Origin: CAWGCA01 sp963820955
Lineage (GTDB): Bacteria > Pseudomonadota > Gammaproteobacteria > Chromatiales > Chromatiaceae
Assembly: GCA_963820955.1 (NCBI GenBank)
Contig: CAWGCA010000042.1
Span: 1 to 64,000 of the forward strand
Length of the DNA: 64,000 bases
Direction of reading: 5' to 3'
Position numbers and translations under genes: made by a program. Shown piece after piece: positions 17,702 to 25,885 of the stretch (positions are counted from its first letter, which is position 1; each line of letters starts with the position of its first letter). A model generated the notes under the pieces. The model searched no databases, was not told where the DNA came from, and saw only the letters and a program-made list of their open reading frames with translations.

Positions 17702-18898
17702 ATGAATCTTGCCCCTCTCCGCCTGAAAAAGGACCAAGACCGCCGGTTGCGCTTCGGGCACTGCTGGGTCTACAGCAACGAGGTGAATACGCAGCTTACC
17801 CCGTTGCAGGGACTCGAAGCAGGCCAGCCGGTGGAATTTCTCAGTCATCAGGGAAGATGGCTCGGTTCCGGCTATGTCAACCCCCATACCCTGATATGCG
17901 GTCGACTGGTCAGCCGGGATAGGGAGCACCCCCTGAGCGGATCCTTAATCGTCCATCGCCTGAAAATCGCTCTTGCATTGAGAGAGCGGCTCTATCGGCG
18001 GCCATATTATCGGTTGGTGTTTGGTGAGAGCGATGGTTTGCCCGGGCTGGTCATCGACCGCTACCGGGATGTGGTGGTGATTCAGATTACCACCGCAGGG
18101 ATGGAGCGGATGCGCGAGGAGGTGATCAGGGCAGTGGACAAGGTGATCAAGCCTGTCTGTATCATCCTGAGGAGCGATACCGAGGTAAGAAAGACAGAGG
18201 GTCTGGAATCCAGTGTGGAGGTGGTGACAGGAGAGTTGCCCGAAGCCCTGGATGTTGAAGAGGGCAGCCTGCGCTTTCGGGTGCCGGCGATCAGTGGGCA
18301 GAAAACCGGTTGGTACTTCGATCAGGCCTTCAACCGGGCGCGCCTGGGTCGTTACCTGCCGGCCGCCCGGGTCCTTGATGTCTGCAGTTACTATGGCGGC
18401 TGGGCTGTGCAGGCGGCGACCCAAGGCGCGGATCAGGTCCTTTGTGTCGATATGTCACATCCGGCCTTGGAAGGGGTGCAGGCAAACGCCAGTCTGAATG
18501 GGGTGGGGGCGCGCATTTCCACCCTGCGGGGAGATGCATTCGATGTATTGAAAGCGTTGTGCGCAGAACGGGAAAGGTTCGATATAGTGATGCTGGATCC
18601 CCCTGCCTTTATCAAGCGGCGTAAGGATATCAGGGAAGGGACGCTGGCTTATCGTCGATTGAATGAGCTTGCGCTACGATTGTTGTCGAAGGATGGCATC
18701 TTGATAACATCGTCTTGCTCACACCACCTGTCCCGGGAAGATTTCCTGCAGGTCCTGCAGCGGGCTGCACGCCATCTGGATCGGAGTCTGCAACTGCTGG
18801 AGCAGGGGGCCCAGTCACCCGATCATCCCATCCATCCAGCGATTGCTGAAACAGCCTACCTCAAGGCCTTCTACCTGCGAGCGCTTCCGGTATTTTGA
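17702..18898 (+). CDS. Class I SAM-dependent rRNA methyltransferase, RlmI-like
   Basis: This 398-residue protein has an N-terminal PUA-like domain (residues about 1-75), a linker domain containing GESDGLPGLVIDRY, and a Rossmann methyltransferase domain. Motif I is LDVCSYYGGW near residue 222; motif IV is LDPPAF near residue 299; the TSSCSHHL motif near residue 338 carries the RlmI-type cysteine. RlmI makes m5C1962 in 23S rRNA; the same site is inferred here. A hairpin at 18937 may end its transcript. Confidence 0.87.
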   Translation: MNLAPLRLKKDQDRRLRFGHCWVYSNEVNTQLTPLQGLEAGQPVEFLSHQGRWLGSGYVNPHTLICGRLVSRDREHPLSGSLIVHRLKIALALRERLYRRPYYRLVFGESDGLPGLVIDRYRDVVVIQITTAGMERMREEVIRAVDKVIKPVCIILRSDTEVRKTEGLESSVEVVTGELPEALDVEEGSLRFRVPAISGQKTGWYFDQAFNRARLGRYLPAARVLDVCSYYGGWAVQAATQGADQVLCVDMSHPALEGVQANASLNGVGARISTLRGDAFDVLKALCAERERFDIVMLDPPAFIKRRKDIREGTLAYRRLNELALRLLSKDGILITSSCSHHLSREDFLQVLQRAARHLDRSLQLLEQGAQSPDHPIHPAIAETAYLKAFYLRALPVF

Positions 18899-18936
18899 TC
18901 CGCGTCCCAGTGAGAAAAAATGAGGCGGCGAGAGCG

Positions 18937-18962
18937 GCCGGATTCCGATAGCGGAATCCGGC
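18937..18962. other. Perfect 10-bp inverted repeat between convergent genes
   Basis: GCCGGATTCC and GGAATCCGGC form a perfect stem around the loop GATAGC. It lies 38 bases after the RlmI-like stop and 12 bases before the 3' end of the convergent XRE gene. No T-tract follows on the plus strand, so it may be a rho-independent-like end signal or a transcript-stabilising hairpin. Confidence 0.55.
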
Positions 18963-18974
18963 GGATCACTGGAT

Positions 18975-19316
18975 TTAGATGGCGAGGTTTAGGATTTCCT
19001 GCCGGATCCTGGACTTGTGCGGCTCAGGCAGTTTGTTCCAGGCTTCGGCAATATTTCTGGCATCCGGAGGCAAGGTGGCCGCTGATTCGTCGCCGAACAT
19101 CAGCCAGGCTGGATTGACGTCCAGTACCATGGCAATCCGGTCAATCTTTCTGGGTCGCAGGCTTTTCCCGTTCTCGATTTTCTGAATGACGGCTTGATTT
19201 GTTCCTGCCTGTGCCGCCAGTTGCTCTTGGGTCCAGCCCTTTTCCAGCCGCTTATAGCGCATGCGCTGGCCGAGTGTCCCGAGGTTTTGGGGATTCATCA
19301 TCGTCATGCAAACCAA
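18975..19316 (-). CDS. XRE-family helix-turn-helix regulator
   Basis: This 113-residue protein has one Cro/C1-type helix-turn-helix domain near residues 15-70 (RMRYKRLEKGWTQEQLAAQA, then QAVIQKIENG). The C-terminal 40 residues are helical-looking and may mediate dimer formation. Internal methionines at residues 4, 6 and 7 are alternative starts. No toxin partner is next to it, so a stand-alone regulator is more likely than an antitoxin. A pair of direct repeats upstream may be its operator. Confidence 0.85.
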   Translation of the reverse strand: MVCMTMMNPQNLGTLGQRMRYKRLEKGWTQEQLAAQAGTNQAVIQKIENGKSLRPRKIDRIAMVLDVNPAWLMFGDESAATLPPDARNIAEAWNKLPEPHKSRIRQEILNLAI

Positions 19317-19326
19317 CCTGTATATC

Positions 19327-19350
19327 CGTGTTGTAACTTTTTCGTGTTGT
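19327..19350 (-). promoter_or_regulatory. Candidate operator direct repeats upstream of the XRE gene
   Basis: The octamer CGTGTTGT occurs at 19327-19334 and 19343-19350, a 16-bp period, 11 to 34 bases upstream of the XRE start. Such spaced direct repeats could be an autoregulatory site for the encoded regulator. This is position-based inference only. Confidence 0.3.
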
Positions 19351-19535
19351 TTCTAACGGCAGTTGATCAGGATCCTTGAATTTTTTTCCGTTCCTGATCG
19401 CCTCACGGGTTTTGGGTGAGGTGTCGTTTCGACCCTTGGGTCGGCGAAAACAACAACGCGAGTCTGGGCCAGGCCCGGACCAGACCCTATTTGACACGCA
19501 GACAGGGTGAAAGAAAAGAGGAACTTTAAGATTTT

Positions 19536-19895
19536 TTAGAACAGTTCCACAACAAAAGGCTTCCTGCCGTAACCGTGTACCTTATCGTGGGCCCGAATCG
19601 TGACTGAGCGGGTGCCACTAGCCACCCCCACCCCAGAGAGCGAGCGGGTAAACGGCTGCTCATCTACATGGGGATGGTAGAGTACGCGCTCCGCCAACAC
19701 CTGGCCGTCTGGGTTAACTACCTGCCAGCCATCTGCGTAATGTTCCCAGCCGGTATCCGCGTGCCTGAGGGTCACCTCGAAGCGGTACACTCCCGGGGCG
19801 GTCGACAGTGCCCGGGCTTCGACAATCTCTACCTCTCCGGCAGCGACCACGGCGGACAGGCAAAGCAAGATCAGAACTGATACGGTCGATTTCAT
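19536..19895 (-). CDS. Small secreted protein of unknown function
   Basis: The chosen start gives 119 residues beginning MKSTVSVLILLCLSAVVAAGEVEIV, a clear Sec signal peptide with likely cleavage after AAG or VAA. A longer frame to 19958 would bury the signal behind 21 residues and overlap the lgt start. The mature part looks beta-rich, with WQVVNPDG and RAHDKVHGYG segments. I do not recognise a named family. It is divergent from lgt across 61 bases. Confidence 0.75.
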   Translation of the reverse strand: MKSTVSVLILLCLSAVVAAGEVEIVEARALSTAPGVYRFEVTLRHADTGWEHYADGWQVVNPDGQVLAERVLYHPHVDEQPFTRSLSGVGVASGTRSVTIRAHDKVHGYGRKPFVVELF

Positions 19896-19956
19896 CGTAC
19901 TCTCCGTTTGGACAGCCCGGATACAGGGCAGCTTCAGCCTGTTAAGATAACGCGTC

Positions 19957-20799
19957 ATGCTTACCTATCCAAACCTAGACCCTGTTGCCGTCTCTATCGG
20001 ACCAATTGCCGTCCACTGGTATGGAATTATGTACCTGGTCGGTTTTGTCGGCGGCTGGTGGCTGGCGCGGATACGGGCAGCACGAGCGGGGTCGGGCTGG
20101 ACGCCGCAGCAGATAGATGACCTGCTGTTCTACATTGTCCTCGGCGTGGTGTTGGGTGGCCGGCTCGGCTACGTGTTGTTCTACGGCTTTTCCGGTCTGC
20201 TGGCCAATCCCCTCTCCCTGTTTCGGATCTGGGAGGGTGGCATGTCTTTTCACGGCGGGCTGATCGGGGTGCTGCTGGCGATGTGGCTGTTTGGCCGGCG
20301 TTATGGTCGACGATTCTTCGAGCTGACTGATTTTATCGCGCCGCTGATTCCCGTTGGCCTCGGTGCCGGTCGTATCGGAAATTTCATCAATGGCGAACTC
20401 TGGGGGGCACCTGGCGCCGTCGCCTGGGCGATGCGCGTACCCTGTGAAGGTTTCAGCGAACTCTGTCGGGAAAAGCTTTTGCTGCCGGCGGGTACCGAGT
20501 ACACGCCAGGGCTGCACCCGACTCAACTGTACGAGGCTGGGTTGGAAGGGATTGCCCTGTTTCTCATCCTATGGGTCTTTTCCGACAAACCCAGGCCGGT
20601 TATGGCGGTCTCCGGCCTGTTCCTGATCAGTTACGGTCTGTTTCGCTTTGCGGTAGAGTTCGTCCGTATGCCGGATGCCCATATCGGACATCTGGCTTTT
20701 GGCTGGTTGACCATGGGGCAGTTGCTGACGGTACCCATGCTGCTGGGAGGGGTGATACTGATGGGACTTGCTTATCGCAACAGACAGATTGTGGGTTGA
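19957..20799 (+). CDS. lgt: Phosphatidylglycerol-prolipoprotein diacylglyceryl transferase
   Basis: This 280-residue inner-membrane protein has seven or so hydrophobic segments and the Lgt signature GRIGNFINGELWG near residue 140, with HWYGIMYL near residue 20 and MSFHGGL near residue 95. It adds diacylglycerol to the lipobox cysteine of prolipoproteins. Two predicted lipoproteins encoded in this window (the WD40 protein and RlpA) would be its substrates. thyA starts 3 bases after its stop. Confidence 0.96.
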   Translation: MLTYPNLDPVAVSIGPIAVHWYGIMYLVGFVGGWWLARIRAARAGSGWTPQQIDDLLFYIVLGVVLGGRLGYVLFYGFSGLLANPLSLFRIWEGGMSFHGGLIGVLLAMWLFGRRYGRRFFELTDFIAPLIPVGLGAGRIGNFINGELWGAPGAVAWAMRVPCEGFSELCREKLLLPAGTEYTPGLHPTQLYEAGLEGIALFLILWVFSDKPRPVMAVSGLFLISYGLFRFAVEFVRMPDAHIGHLAFGWLTMGQLLTVPMLLGGVILMGLAYRNRQIVG

Positions 20800-20802
20800 A
20801 TA

Positions 20803-21597
20803 GTGCACCAATATCTTGAACTCATGCGTCACGTGCGCGATACCGGTATGCGCAGGGAGGATAGGACCGGAACCGGTACCCGCAGCGTGTTCGGTTATCA
20901 GATGCGGTTTGATCTGGCCAAGGGCTTCCCGTTGATCACCACCAAGAAACTGCATCTGCGCTCAATTATTCATGAACTGCTGTGGTTTCTCAAAGGCGAT
21001 ACCAATGTCAGGTATCTGCGCGAGCACGGGGTCAGTATCTGGGACGAGTGGGCCGATCAAGCGGGTGATCTGGGCCCGGTGTACGGTTATCAATGGCGAT
21101 CCTGGCCGGCATCGGATGGCCGCAGTATCGATCAGATCAGTGAGTTGCTGGCGCAGATTCGGGACAATCCGGACTCCCGGCGCCTGCTTGTGAGTGCCTG
21201 GAACCCGGCGGATTTGGATCGGATGGCGCTGCCACCCTGCCACTGCCTATTCCAGTTCTATGTCGCCGACGGGCGGCTATCCTGTCAGCTTTATCAGCGC
21301 AGCGCAGACATCTTCCTCGGTGTTCCGTTCAATATTGCCTCCTACGCCCTGTTGACCATGATGATTGCCCAGGTGAGCGATTTGAGCCCGGGGGAATTCG
21401 TACATACCTTTGGCGATGCCCACCTCTACGCCAATCACCTGGAGCAGGTTGAGACCCAGCTTCAGCGCGAACCCTACCCACTGCCGAGAATGAAACTCAA
21501 TCCGGATGTTCACTCCCTGTTCGACTTCCGCTTTACGGATTTCGAGCTAGCGGGCTATCAGGCACATCCTCATATCAAGGCCCCGGTGGCGGTTTGA
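20803..21597 (+). CDS. thyA: Thymidylate synthase
   Basis: This 264-residue protein matches the E. coli enzyme length (264). The active-site cysteine is in LPPCHCLFQFYV near residue 146; RRDRTGTGTR-type phosphate binding (REDRTGTGTRSVFGYQ) is near residue 19; the QRSADIFLGVPFNIASYA segment is near residue 165. It methylates dUMP using methylene-tetrahydrofolate and yields dihydrofolate, which the nearby FolA recycles. The start codon is GTG, 3 bases after lgt. Confidence 0.97.
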   Translation: MHQYLELMRHVRDTGMRREDRTGTGTRSVFGYQMRFDLAKGFPLITTKKLHLRSIIHELLWFLKGDTNVRYLREHGVSIWDEWADQAGDLGPVYGYQWRSWPASDGRSIDQISELLAQIRDNPDSRRLLVSAWNPADLDRMALPPCHCLFQFYVADGRLSCQLYQRSADIFLGVPFNIASYALLTMMIAQVSDLSPGEFVHTFGDAHLYANHLEQVETQLQREPYPLPRMKLNPDVHSLFDFRFTDFELAGYQAHPHIKAPVAV

Positions 21598-21624
21598 TAA
21601 AGGATTGGAGGCATTTTAATTACC

Positions 21625-22617
21625 TTGCAAAAGCGCGTCCTTCGCTACCTCCGGGGTTGGATTTCGCTGCGGCCCTTGCTGGTATCCTTGCTGCTGTTGA
21701 ATGGTTGCGCCTTCAACACCTATAGGGCGGCGGATACCGTGATCGCCGATGCCCATGGCGGGGGCAGCGCACTGGCTATCAGTCCTGACTCGGGACAATT
21801 GGCTTCGGCCGGCTGGGGCGGTGATATCAGGGTCTGGCGGTTGCCCGATGGGGCGGCACAAACTCTCTGGCAGGCTCACCATGGAGAAGTTGTGGCTCTG
21901 TCGTTCCTGTCAGATCGGCGATTGTTGAGTGCCGGCTTCGACGGTAACCTGGTGGAATGGTCGTTGCGGGGACGGAAGATCAGAAGCTTCCAGGCGGATT
22001 CCGGGGTGACCGCGTTGGATGTCGACACCACCGGTAAGCAGGCAGTTACCGGTCATCGTGACGGCAGTGTCCGATTGTGGAGACTACCGGAACTCTCGGC
22101 CGGCGAGATTCTGGGCAGTCATGAAGGTGCGGTTCGTGCCGTTGCCATAGCACCCTCAGGCGATCTGCTGGCATCCAGCGCTCGCGACGGAAAGGTAAGG
22201 CTTTGGCGGCTGGATGGCGCCTTTACAACGCTGCCAGACCCCGGATCTGACGCCCGAACCCTGCAGTTCGCTCCCGATGGGCGCCACCTTTATGGTGCCG
22301 GCTGGTTTGATCTGTTTCGCTGGAATCTTGCCCAGCGATCCCTCGTTACACTCGATACTGATCACCACGGAATAATCAACAGTATTCTATTTGATCCCTC
22401 AGGCAGTTACCTGGCCAGTATAAGTCGTCAGACCGACAGTTCGGTATTGTCCCTGGATCCGGCGACCGGTAAGACCATCCAGCGGTTTCAGCGCCACAGT
22501 TTGTGTGGAGGTGTGGTGGTGATCTCCCCCGATGGTCGGACCATGGTGACAACCTCCGATGATGCGAGTGTAATGATCTGGAATCTGGCGAAAGAAAGCC
22601 TTCCTCCTTCGCAATAA
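21625..22617 (+). CDS. WD40-repeat lipoprotein
   Basis: This 330-residue protein starts with TTG and has a lipoprotein signal ending LLLNGC, so C28 should be lipidated. The rest consists of about seven WD40-like blades, recognisable by repeated 'LASAGWGGDIRVWRL' and 'VTGHRDGSVRLWRLP' type endings. A periplasmic or outer-membrane beta-propeller scaffold is likely; the partner is unknown. It follows thyA by 27 bases and probably ends the lgt-thyA transcription unit. Confidence 0.85.
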   Translation: MQKRVLRYLRGWISLRPLLVSLLLLNGCAFNTYRAADTVIADAHGGGSALAISPDSGQLASAGWGGDIRVWRLPDGAAQTLWQAHHGEVVALSFLSDRRLLSAGFDGNLVEWSLRGRKIRSFQADSGVTALDVDTTGKQAVTGHRDGSVRLWRLPELSAGEILGSHEGAVRAVAIAPSGDLLASSARDGKVRLWRLDGAFTTLPDPGSDARTLQFAPDGRHLYGAGWFDLFRWNLAQRSLVTLDTDHHGIINSILFDPSGSYLASISRQTDSSVLSLDPATGKTIQRFQRHSLCGGVVVISPDGRTMVTTSDDASVMIWNLAKESLPPSQ

Positions 22618-22715
22618 GACAATAAGATTGGATGCACTCATTTTTTTCGCTCGTCGGGGAGCGGCCGAGGGCGGGGTGATGCCTCTTGTTCCATGGGGGC
22701 TGCGCCAACTATCCA

Positions 22716-22743
22716 TTGACACGCATTAGATAAATGCTATATT
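22716..22743 (+). promoter_or_regulatory. Sigma-70 promoter for the small gene at 22778
   Basis: The -35 box is TTGACA (22716-22721), a perfect match, followed by 16 bases and a TATATT -10 box (22738-22743, five of six matches). Transcription would start near 22750, about 28 bases before the small ORF. This is one of the clearest promoters in the window. Confidence 0.7.
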
Positions 22744-22777
22744 AGTATTAAGTTAAATTCTTAAGGGAGTGTGCGTC

Positions 22778-22897
22778 ATGTCGGATGCTTTGAAAATCGA
22801 TTGCGCAGAATGGCGTGAACTTGCCGAGGTTTTTCCGCTGGAAATGGAAGTGATCATGGAGATGCTGATAGAGGCGGAATTCGAAGTCTGCGTTTAA
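22778..22897 (+). CDS. Short acidic protein, 39 residues, unknown function
   Basis: The frame starts ATG (22778-22780), preceded by an AAGGGAG ribosome-binding site, and stops at TAA (22895-22897). The product has 11 acidic and only 2 basic residues and contains two cysteines (residues 9 and 38). The middle is amphipathic (EWRELAEVFPLEMEVIMEML). It is flanked by its own sigma-70 promoter and an intrinsic terminator, so the unit makes a transcript of about 200 bases. I know no family for it. Alternatively the RNA itself could be the functional product, with the ORF incidental. Confidence 0.65.
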   Translation: MSDALKIDCAEWRELAEVFPLEMEVIMEMLIEAEFEVCV

Positions 22898-22916
22898 CCG
22901 CCCTAGGCCAGGCCCA

Positions 22917-22954
22917 GTGCAAAACACCCGCTTTGAGCGGGTGTTTTCTTTGCA
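22917..22954 (+). terminator. Intrinsic terminator after the small gene
   Basis: A 12-bp stem (AAAACACCCGCT with AGCGGGTGTTTT) around a TTG loop is followed by CTTT. The A and T edges make it symmetrical and usable in either direction. Outer GTGC/GCAC bases can extend the fold. It lies 19 bases after the small gene's stop and before folA. Confidence 0.85.
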
Positions 22955-22999
22955 CAGCATGTAACCATGCTACCATGCCGCGGCATGGGGAATTCCACC

Positions 23000-23488
23000 A
23001 TGATATCTATCATCGCCGCACTATCCGAGAATCGGGTTATTGGTCACCAAAATCGTCTGCCATGGCATCTTCCCGCGGATTTGCGGCATTTCAAGGGATT
23101 GACGGTAGGCAAGCCTATCGTCATGGGGCGCAGGACATGGGAGTCATTACCCGGCCTGCTGCACGATCGCCTGCATATCGTAGTCACTGCAGACCGGGCC
23201 TACCGGGCCGAGGGGTGCCTCCTGGTCCACACGGTTGATCAGGCCCTGGAGGCGGCGGCAGGTATGCCGGAGGTTATGATTGTGGGCGGGGCGACCCTTT
23301 ACGCGCAGATCCTGCCCCGGGCGCAGCGCATGTACCTGACGCTGGTGCATGCGAATCTAGCCGGCGACGCTTTTTTTCCGGATTTCGATAACAGGGAATG
23401 GCGTGAGTTGGAGCGGGAGAGCCACGCGGAAGATGAAAGGAATCTCTACCCCTATACCTTCCTTACCCTGCAGCGGGAGTCGGTCTGA
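23000..23488 (+). CDS. folA: Dihydrofolate reductase
   Basis: This 162-residue protein starts at MISIIAALSENRVIG; an in-frame upstream ATG at 22967 lies within poor context and gives 11 unconserved residues. Family motifs are LPWHLPADLRHFK (substrate site, near residue 20), GRRTWESLP, and IVGGATLYAQ (NADPH site, near residue 94). It reduces dihydrofolate, complementing thyA upstream. Its end is 6 bases from the convergent DUF6524-type gene. Confidence 0.95.
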   Translation: MISIIAALSENRVIGHQNRLPWHLPADLRHFKGLTVGKPIVMGRRTWESLPGLLHDRLHIVVTADRAYRAEGCLLVHTVDQALEAAAGMPEVMIVGGATLYAQILPRAQRMYLTLVHANLAGDAFFPDFDNREWRELERESHAEDERNLYPYTFLTLQRESV

Positions 23489-23494
23489 CGGGGG

Positions 23495-23920
23495 TCAGAG
23501 GTCACCGTCTACTTCATCAACGTCGGCCTGCCCCGTCATCCGGCGGCGAATATGGGACCAGGAAATACCGGTCGCCAGAATGGCTCCAAGCATGAACAGC
23601 ACGACGTACTGCAGGATCGTGACATCCGACAAGGAGAGCAGGTCATAATCGATCAACAGCCAGACCAGGGAGCCGAAGAACGCGATCGCCAGCAGGGTCC
23701 CTGTTGCGCCCAGGGAGCGCACCGTGGCGCGCAGATAGATGGCCCAGCCTATCACCAGTACCACGCCGGCAAACAGCAGCAGGGCGTTGAACTTGTTCGG
23801 TTCCTGCATGAACCAGTGATACCAGGAATACCCCGAAGGGTTGTAGCTGGCGAATACGAGCACCAGTGCTACTACGAATCGAATAAGAAAACTATAAAAA
23901 TCAAAGCGCTTTTCGGCCAT
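23495..23920 (-). CDS. Four-helix membrane protein, DUF6524-like
   Basis: This 141-residue protein has four hydrophobic segments (about residues 10-27, 46-65, 73-91 and 100-121). The N-terminal FLIRFVVALVLVFASYNPSG and YSWYHW segments match what I recall of the DUF6524 membrane family. No function is known for that family. The tail is acidic and cytoplasmic or periplasmic. Confidence 0.7.
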   Translation of the reverse strand: MAEKRFDFYSFLIRFVVALVLVFASYNPSGYSWYHWFMQEPNKFNALLLFAGVVLVIGWAIYLRATVRSLGATGTLLAIAFFGSLVWLLIDYDLLSLSDVTILQYVVLFMLGAILATGISWSHIRRRMTGQADVDEVDGDL

Positions 23921-24005
23921 TTCTTAACTACCTCACCACTCTCCGGGGCTGAGGCAGTATAGGGCGGCGACGGAAGTTTTTCCACAGACGCGTAGTGCCC
24001 GTATT

Positions 24006-24860
24006 TTAACTGGGCTTCACTCCTCCGGTGGGTGTCGTGCTGCCGGGGCAGTCGATCTGAAAAGGCTTAGGTGATTTCCCTTTCCTTAGTTTCACGGCAG
24101 TGAGCTTTCCGCCCCAGAGGCAGCCGCTGTCCAGGGCCCAGGTGTTGTCGGCCTGCTGAAAGCCCAGGGTGGACCAGTGGCCAAACAGTATCCGCTCGTT
24201 GCGGCTTGCTCGATCGGGTACTGCGTACCAGGGCAGAAGGTCTTTTTGCTGCGAGCCCGGAGCCCCCTTCTCCTTGAGGGCGAGATTTCCGTCGGAATCA
24301 CAGTAACGGAGGCGGGTAAAACAGTTGGTTATGAAGCGAAGTCGGTCCATGCCAATCAATTGATAGGACCACCGCTCCGGCCGGTTGCCGTACATGCCGA
24401 GGCAGAAGTCATGAAAGCGATCTCCCTGCAGGGCTGATTCCACCTCTCTGGCCCTTGCCAGGGCATATTGAGTATCCCACTGAGGTGGCAGGCCGGCGTG
24501 GATCAGGCTGAATCCCAGCTTTTCCGAGCGGTGCATCAGGGGGCAACGGCGTAACCAGTCCAGCAGTTCGTCCCTGTCCTGAGCTTCCAATATGGGGTCC
24601 AGGGTATGGTTTTTCCCCTGGTGTTTCATGTTTCCCTGCCACAGAGCCAGTAGGTGCAGATCATGGTTGCCAAGGACCGTCACAGCACGTTTGCCCAGGC
24701 CCCGGACGAACCGGAGGGTTTGCAGCGACTGAGGGCCCCGGTTGACTATATCGCCCGCGAACCAGAGTTTGTCGCAGTCGGGATCAAATTTGACCCTGTC
24801 CAGCAGTCGCCGCAGTTGGTCGTAACATCCCTGTACATCGCCGATGGCATACACCGCCAT
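24006..24860 (-). CDS. apaH: Symmetrical bis(5'-nucleosyl)-tetraphosphatase ApaH
   Basis: This 284-residue protein carries metallophosphatase motifs: GDVQGC near residue 7, GDIVNRGP near residue 36, LGNHD near residue 63 and a later HAGLPP near residue 121. It hydrolyses Ap4A to two ADP. Length matches the E. coli enzyme (280). It lies downstream of the DUF2238 gene and apaG on the same strand, a typical apaG-apaH association with one gene inserted. Confidence 0.95.
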   Translation of the reverse strand: MAVYAIGDVQGCYDQLRRLLDRVKFDPDCDKLWFAGDIVNRGPQSLQTLRFVRGLGKRAVTVLGNHDLHLLALWQGNMKHQGKNHTLDPILEAQDRDELLDWLRRCPLMHRSEKLGFSLIHAGLPPQWDTQYALARAREVESALQGDRFHDFCLGMYGNRPERWSYQLIGMDRLRFITNCFTRLRYCDSDGNLALKEKGAPGSQQKDLLPWYAVPDRASRNERILFGHWSTLGFQQADNTWALDSGCLWGGKLTAVKLRKGKSPKPFQIDCPGSTTPTGGVKPS

Positions 24861-24875
24861 GATCCGGTTTGCTCC

Positions 24876-25379
24876 CTATGATTTGGACAACAGGTTTTTT
24901 AGCTCCCGGTTATGCACCCCGCCGAGCAAGAGTTGCGAGAGCATGGCACCGATCAATGCCAGAAACATATCCCACTGGGTGTCCCAGTGGTCACCCTGGG
25001 TGCCAAGGAAGGAGTCGGCGGCCTCTTCGCTTATCAAGGCCGTCCACCACTCGATCATTTCATAAAAAGCAGAGAAGGCGAGACAGATGCTGGTGACGAT
25101 CAGAAACAGCCAACCCCCTGGTTTCAACGGTGACCGCCGGAGTAGGATCTCCCGGGCAAGTATTGCCGGGACAAAGCCCTGAACCAGATGTCCTACCCGA
25201 TCATAGTGATTTCGTGCCAAATCGAAACTGTCCCGAATCCAGTTGAATAGCGGAACTTCGGCGTAGGTGTAGTAGCCACCGACCATCAAAATCAGGGCGT
25301 GCAGGGCGAGCAGGCGATACAACAGAGGCGTCAACGGGAACCTCCGAAAGCTGATCGTCAATAGGAGAATGCCGATCAT
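24876..25379 (-). CDS. DUF2238 (YjdF-like) membrane protein, N-terminus probably extends upstream
   Basis: The first ATG gives 167 residues with several hydrophobic helices and the WxxxxxxEE..FLGTQGDHWDTQWDM segment typical of DUF2238. In the same frame, upstream codons between 25469 and 25380 encode a hydrophobic segment and DPRADRYTWFLETLPV, which matches the conserved family start. No ATG, GTG or TTG is found there up to position 25505. Start candidates are CTG (25469) or ATC (25505). The function of the family is unknown. It sits between apaG and apaH. Confidence 0.75.
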   Translation of the reverse strand: MIGILLLTISFRRFPLTPLLYRLLALHALILMVGGYYTYAEVPLFNWIRDSFDLARNHYDRVGHLVQGFVPAILAREILLRRSPLKPGGWLFLIVTSICLAFSAFYEMIEWWTALISEEAADSFLGTQGDHWDTQWDMFLALIGAMLSQLLLGGVHNRELKNLLSKS

Positions 25380-25492
25380 TACCGGCAGGGTCTCCAGGAA
25401 CCAGGTGTACCTGTCTGCTCTGGGATCAATGCCGCTGATGACCAGGATGGCCAGAATTGCTGCGAGCAGGAACTGTGGTTCCCGTCTTGTGG

Positions 25493-25885
25493 CTAGTGCA
25501 GTGATTTTGGTATCGCCAGGGTGAATGGGGCGATGGGCGCTTCGAAATGCTCCCCCTCTTCTGAACGCATCTGGTAGCTGCCTCGCATACTTCCTACTGG
25601 TGTTTCTAGTGCGGTTCCGCTGGTGTACCGGAAGTCCTCCCCGGGCTGCAGAAATGGTTTTTCGCCCACCACGCCTTCCCCCATCACCTCCTGCACCTTG
25701 CCGTTAGCATCGGTAATAATCCAGTGTCGGCCAAGCAGTCTTGCTGCAATCATGCCCTTATTTTGAATGGTGACGGTATAAGAGAAGACATAGTGATGTT
25801 TTTCCGGTATCGACTGAGATTCGATATAAGCCGTTTCCACGTCGATTCGAATCTGGTGTTCTCTATTGCTTGGCATGGTTTGCAT
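25493..25885 (-). CDS. apaG: ApaG domain protein (Co2+/Mg2+ efflux-associated ApaG)
   Basis: This 130-residue beta-sandwich protein has the ApaG segments HHYVFSYTVTIQN near residue 30, LLGRHWIITD near residue 50, GVVGEKPFLQPGEDFRYTSG near residues 71-90, and GSMRGSYQM near residue 96. Its role is unsettled (fibronectin-III-like fold). In E. coli it follows rsmA and precedes apaH; here rsmA is missing from the neighbourhood. Confidence 0.94.
   Translation of the reverse strand: MQTMPSNREHQIRIDVETAYIESQSIPEKHHYVFSYTVTIQNKGMIAARLLGRHWIITDANGKVQEVMGEGVVGEKPFLQPGEDFRYTSGTALETPVGSMRGSYQMRSEEGEHFEAPIAPFTLAIPKSLH

Noticed and set aside
19252..19497. 81-codon ORF upstream of and overlapping the XRE gene
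   Set aside because: It overlaps the helix-turn-helix gene start out of frame and has no hydrophobic or conserved pattern.
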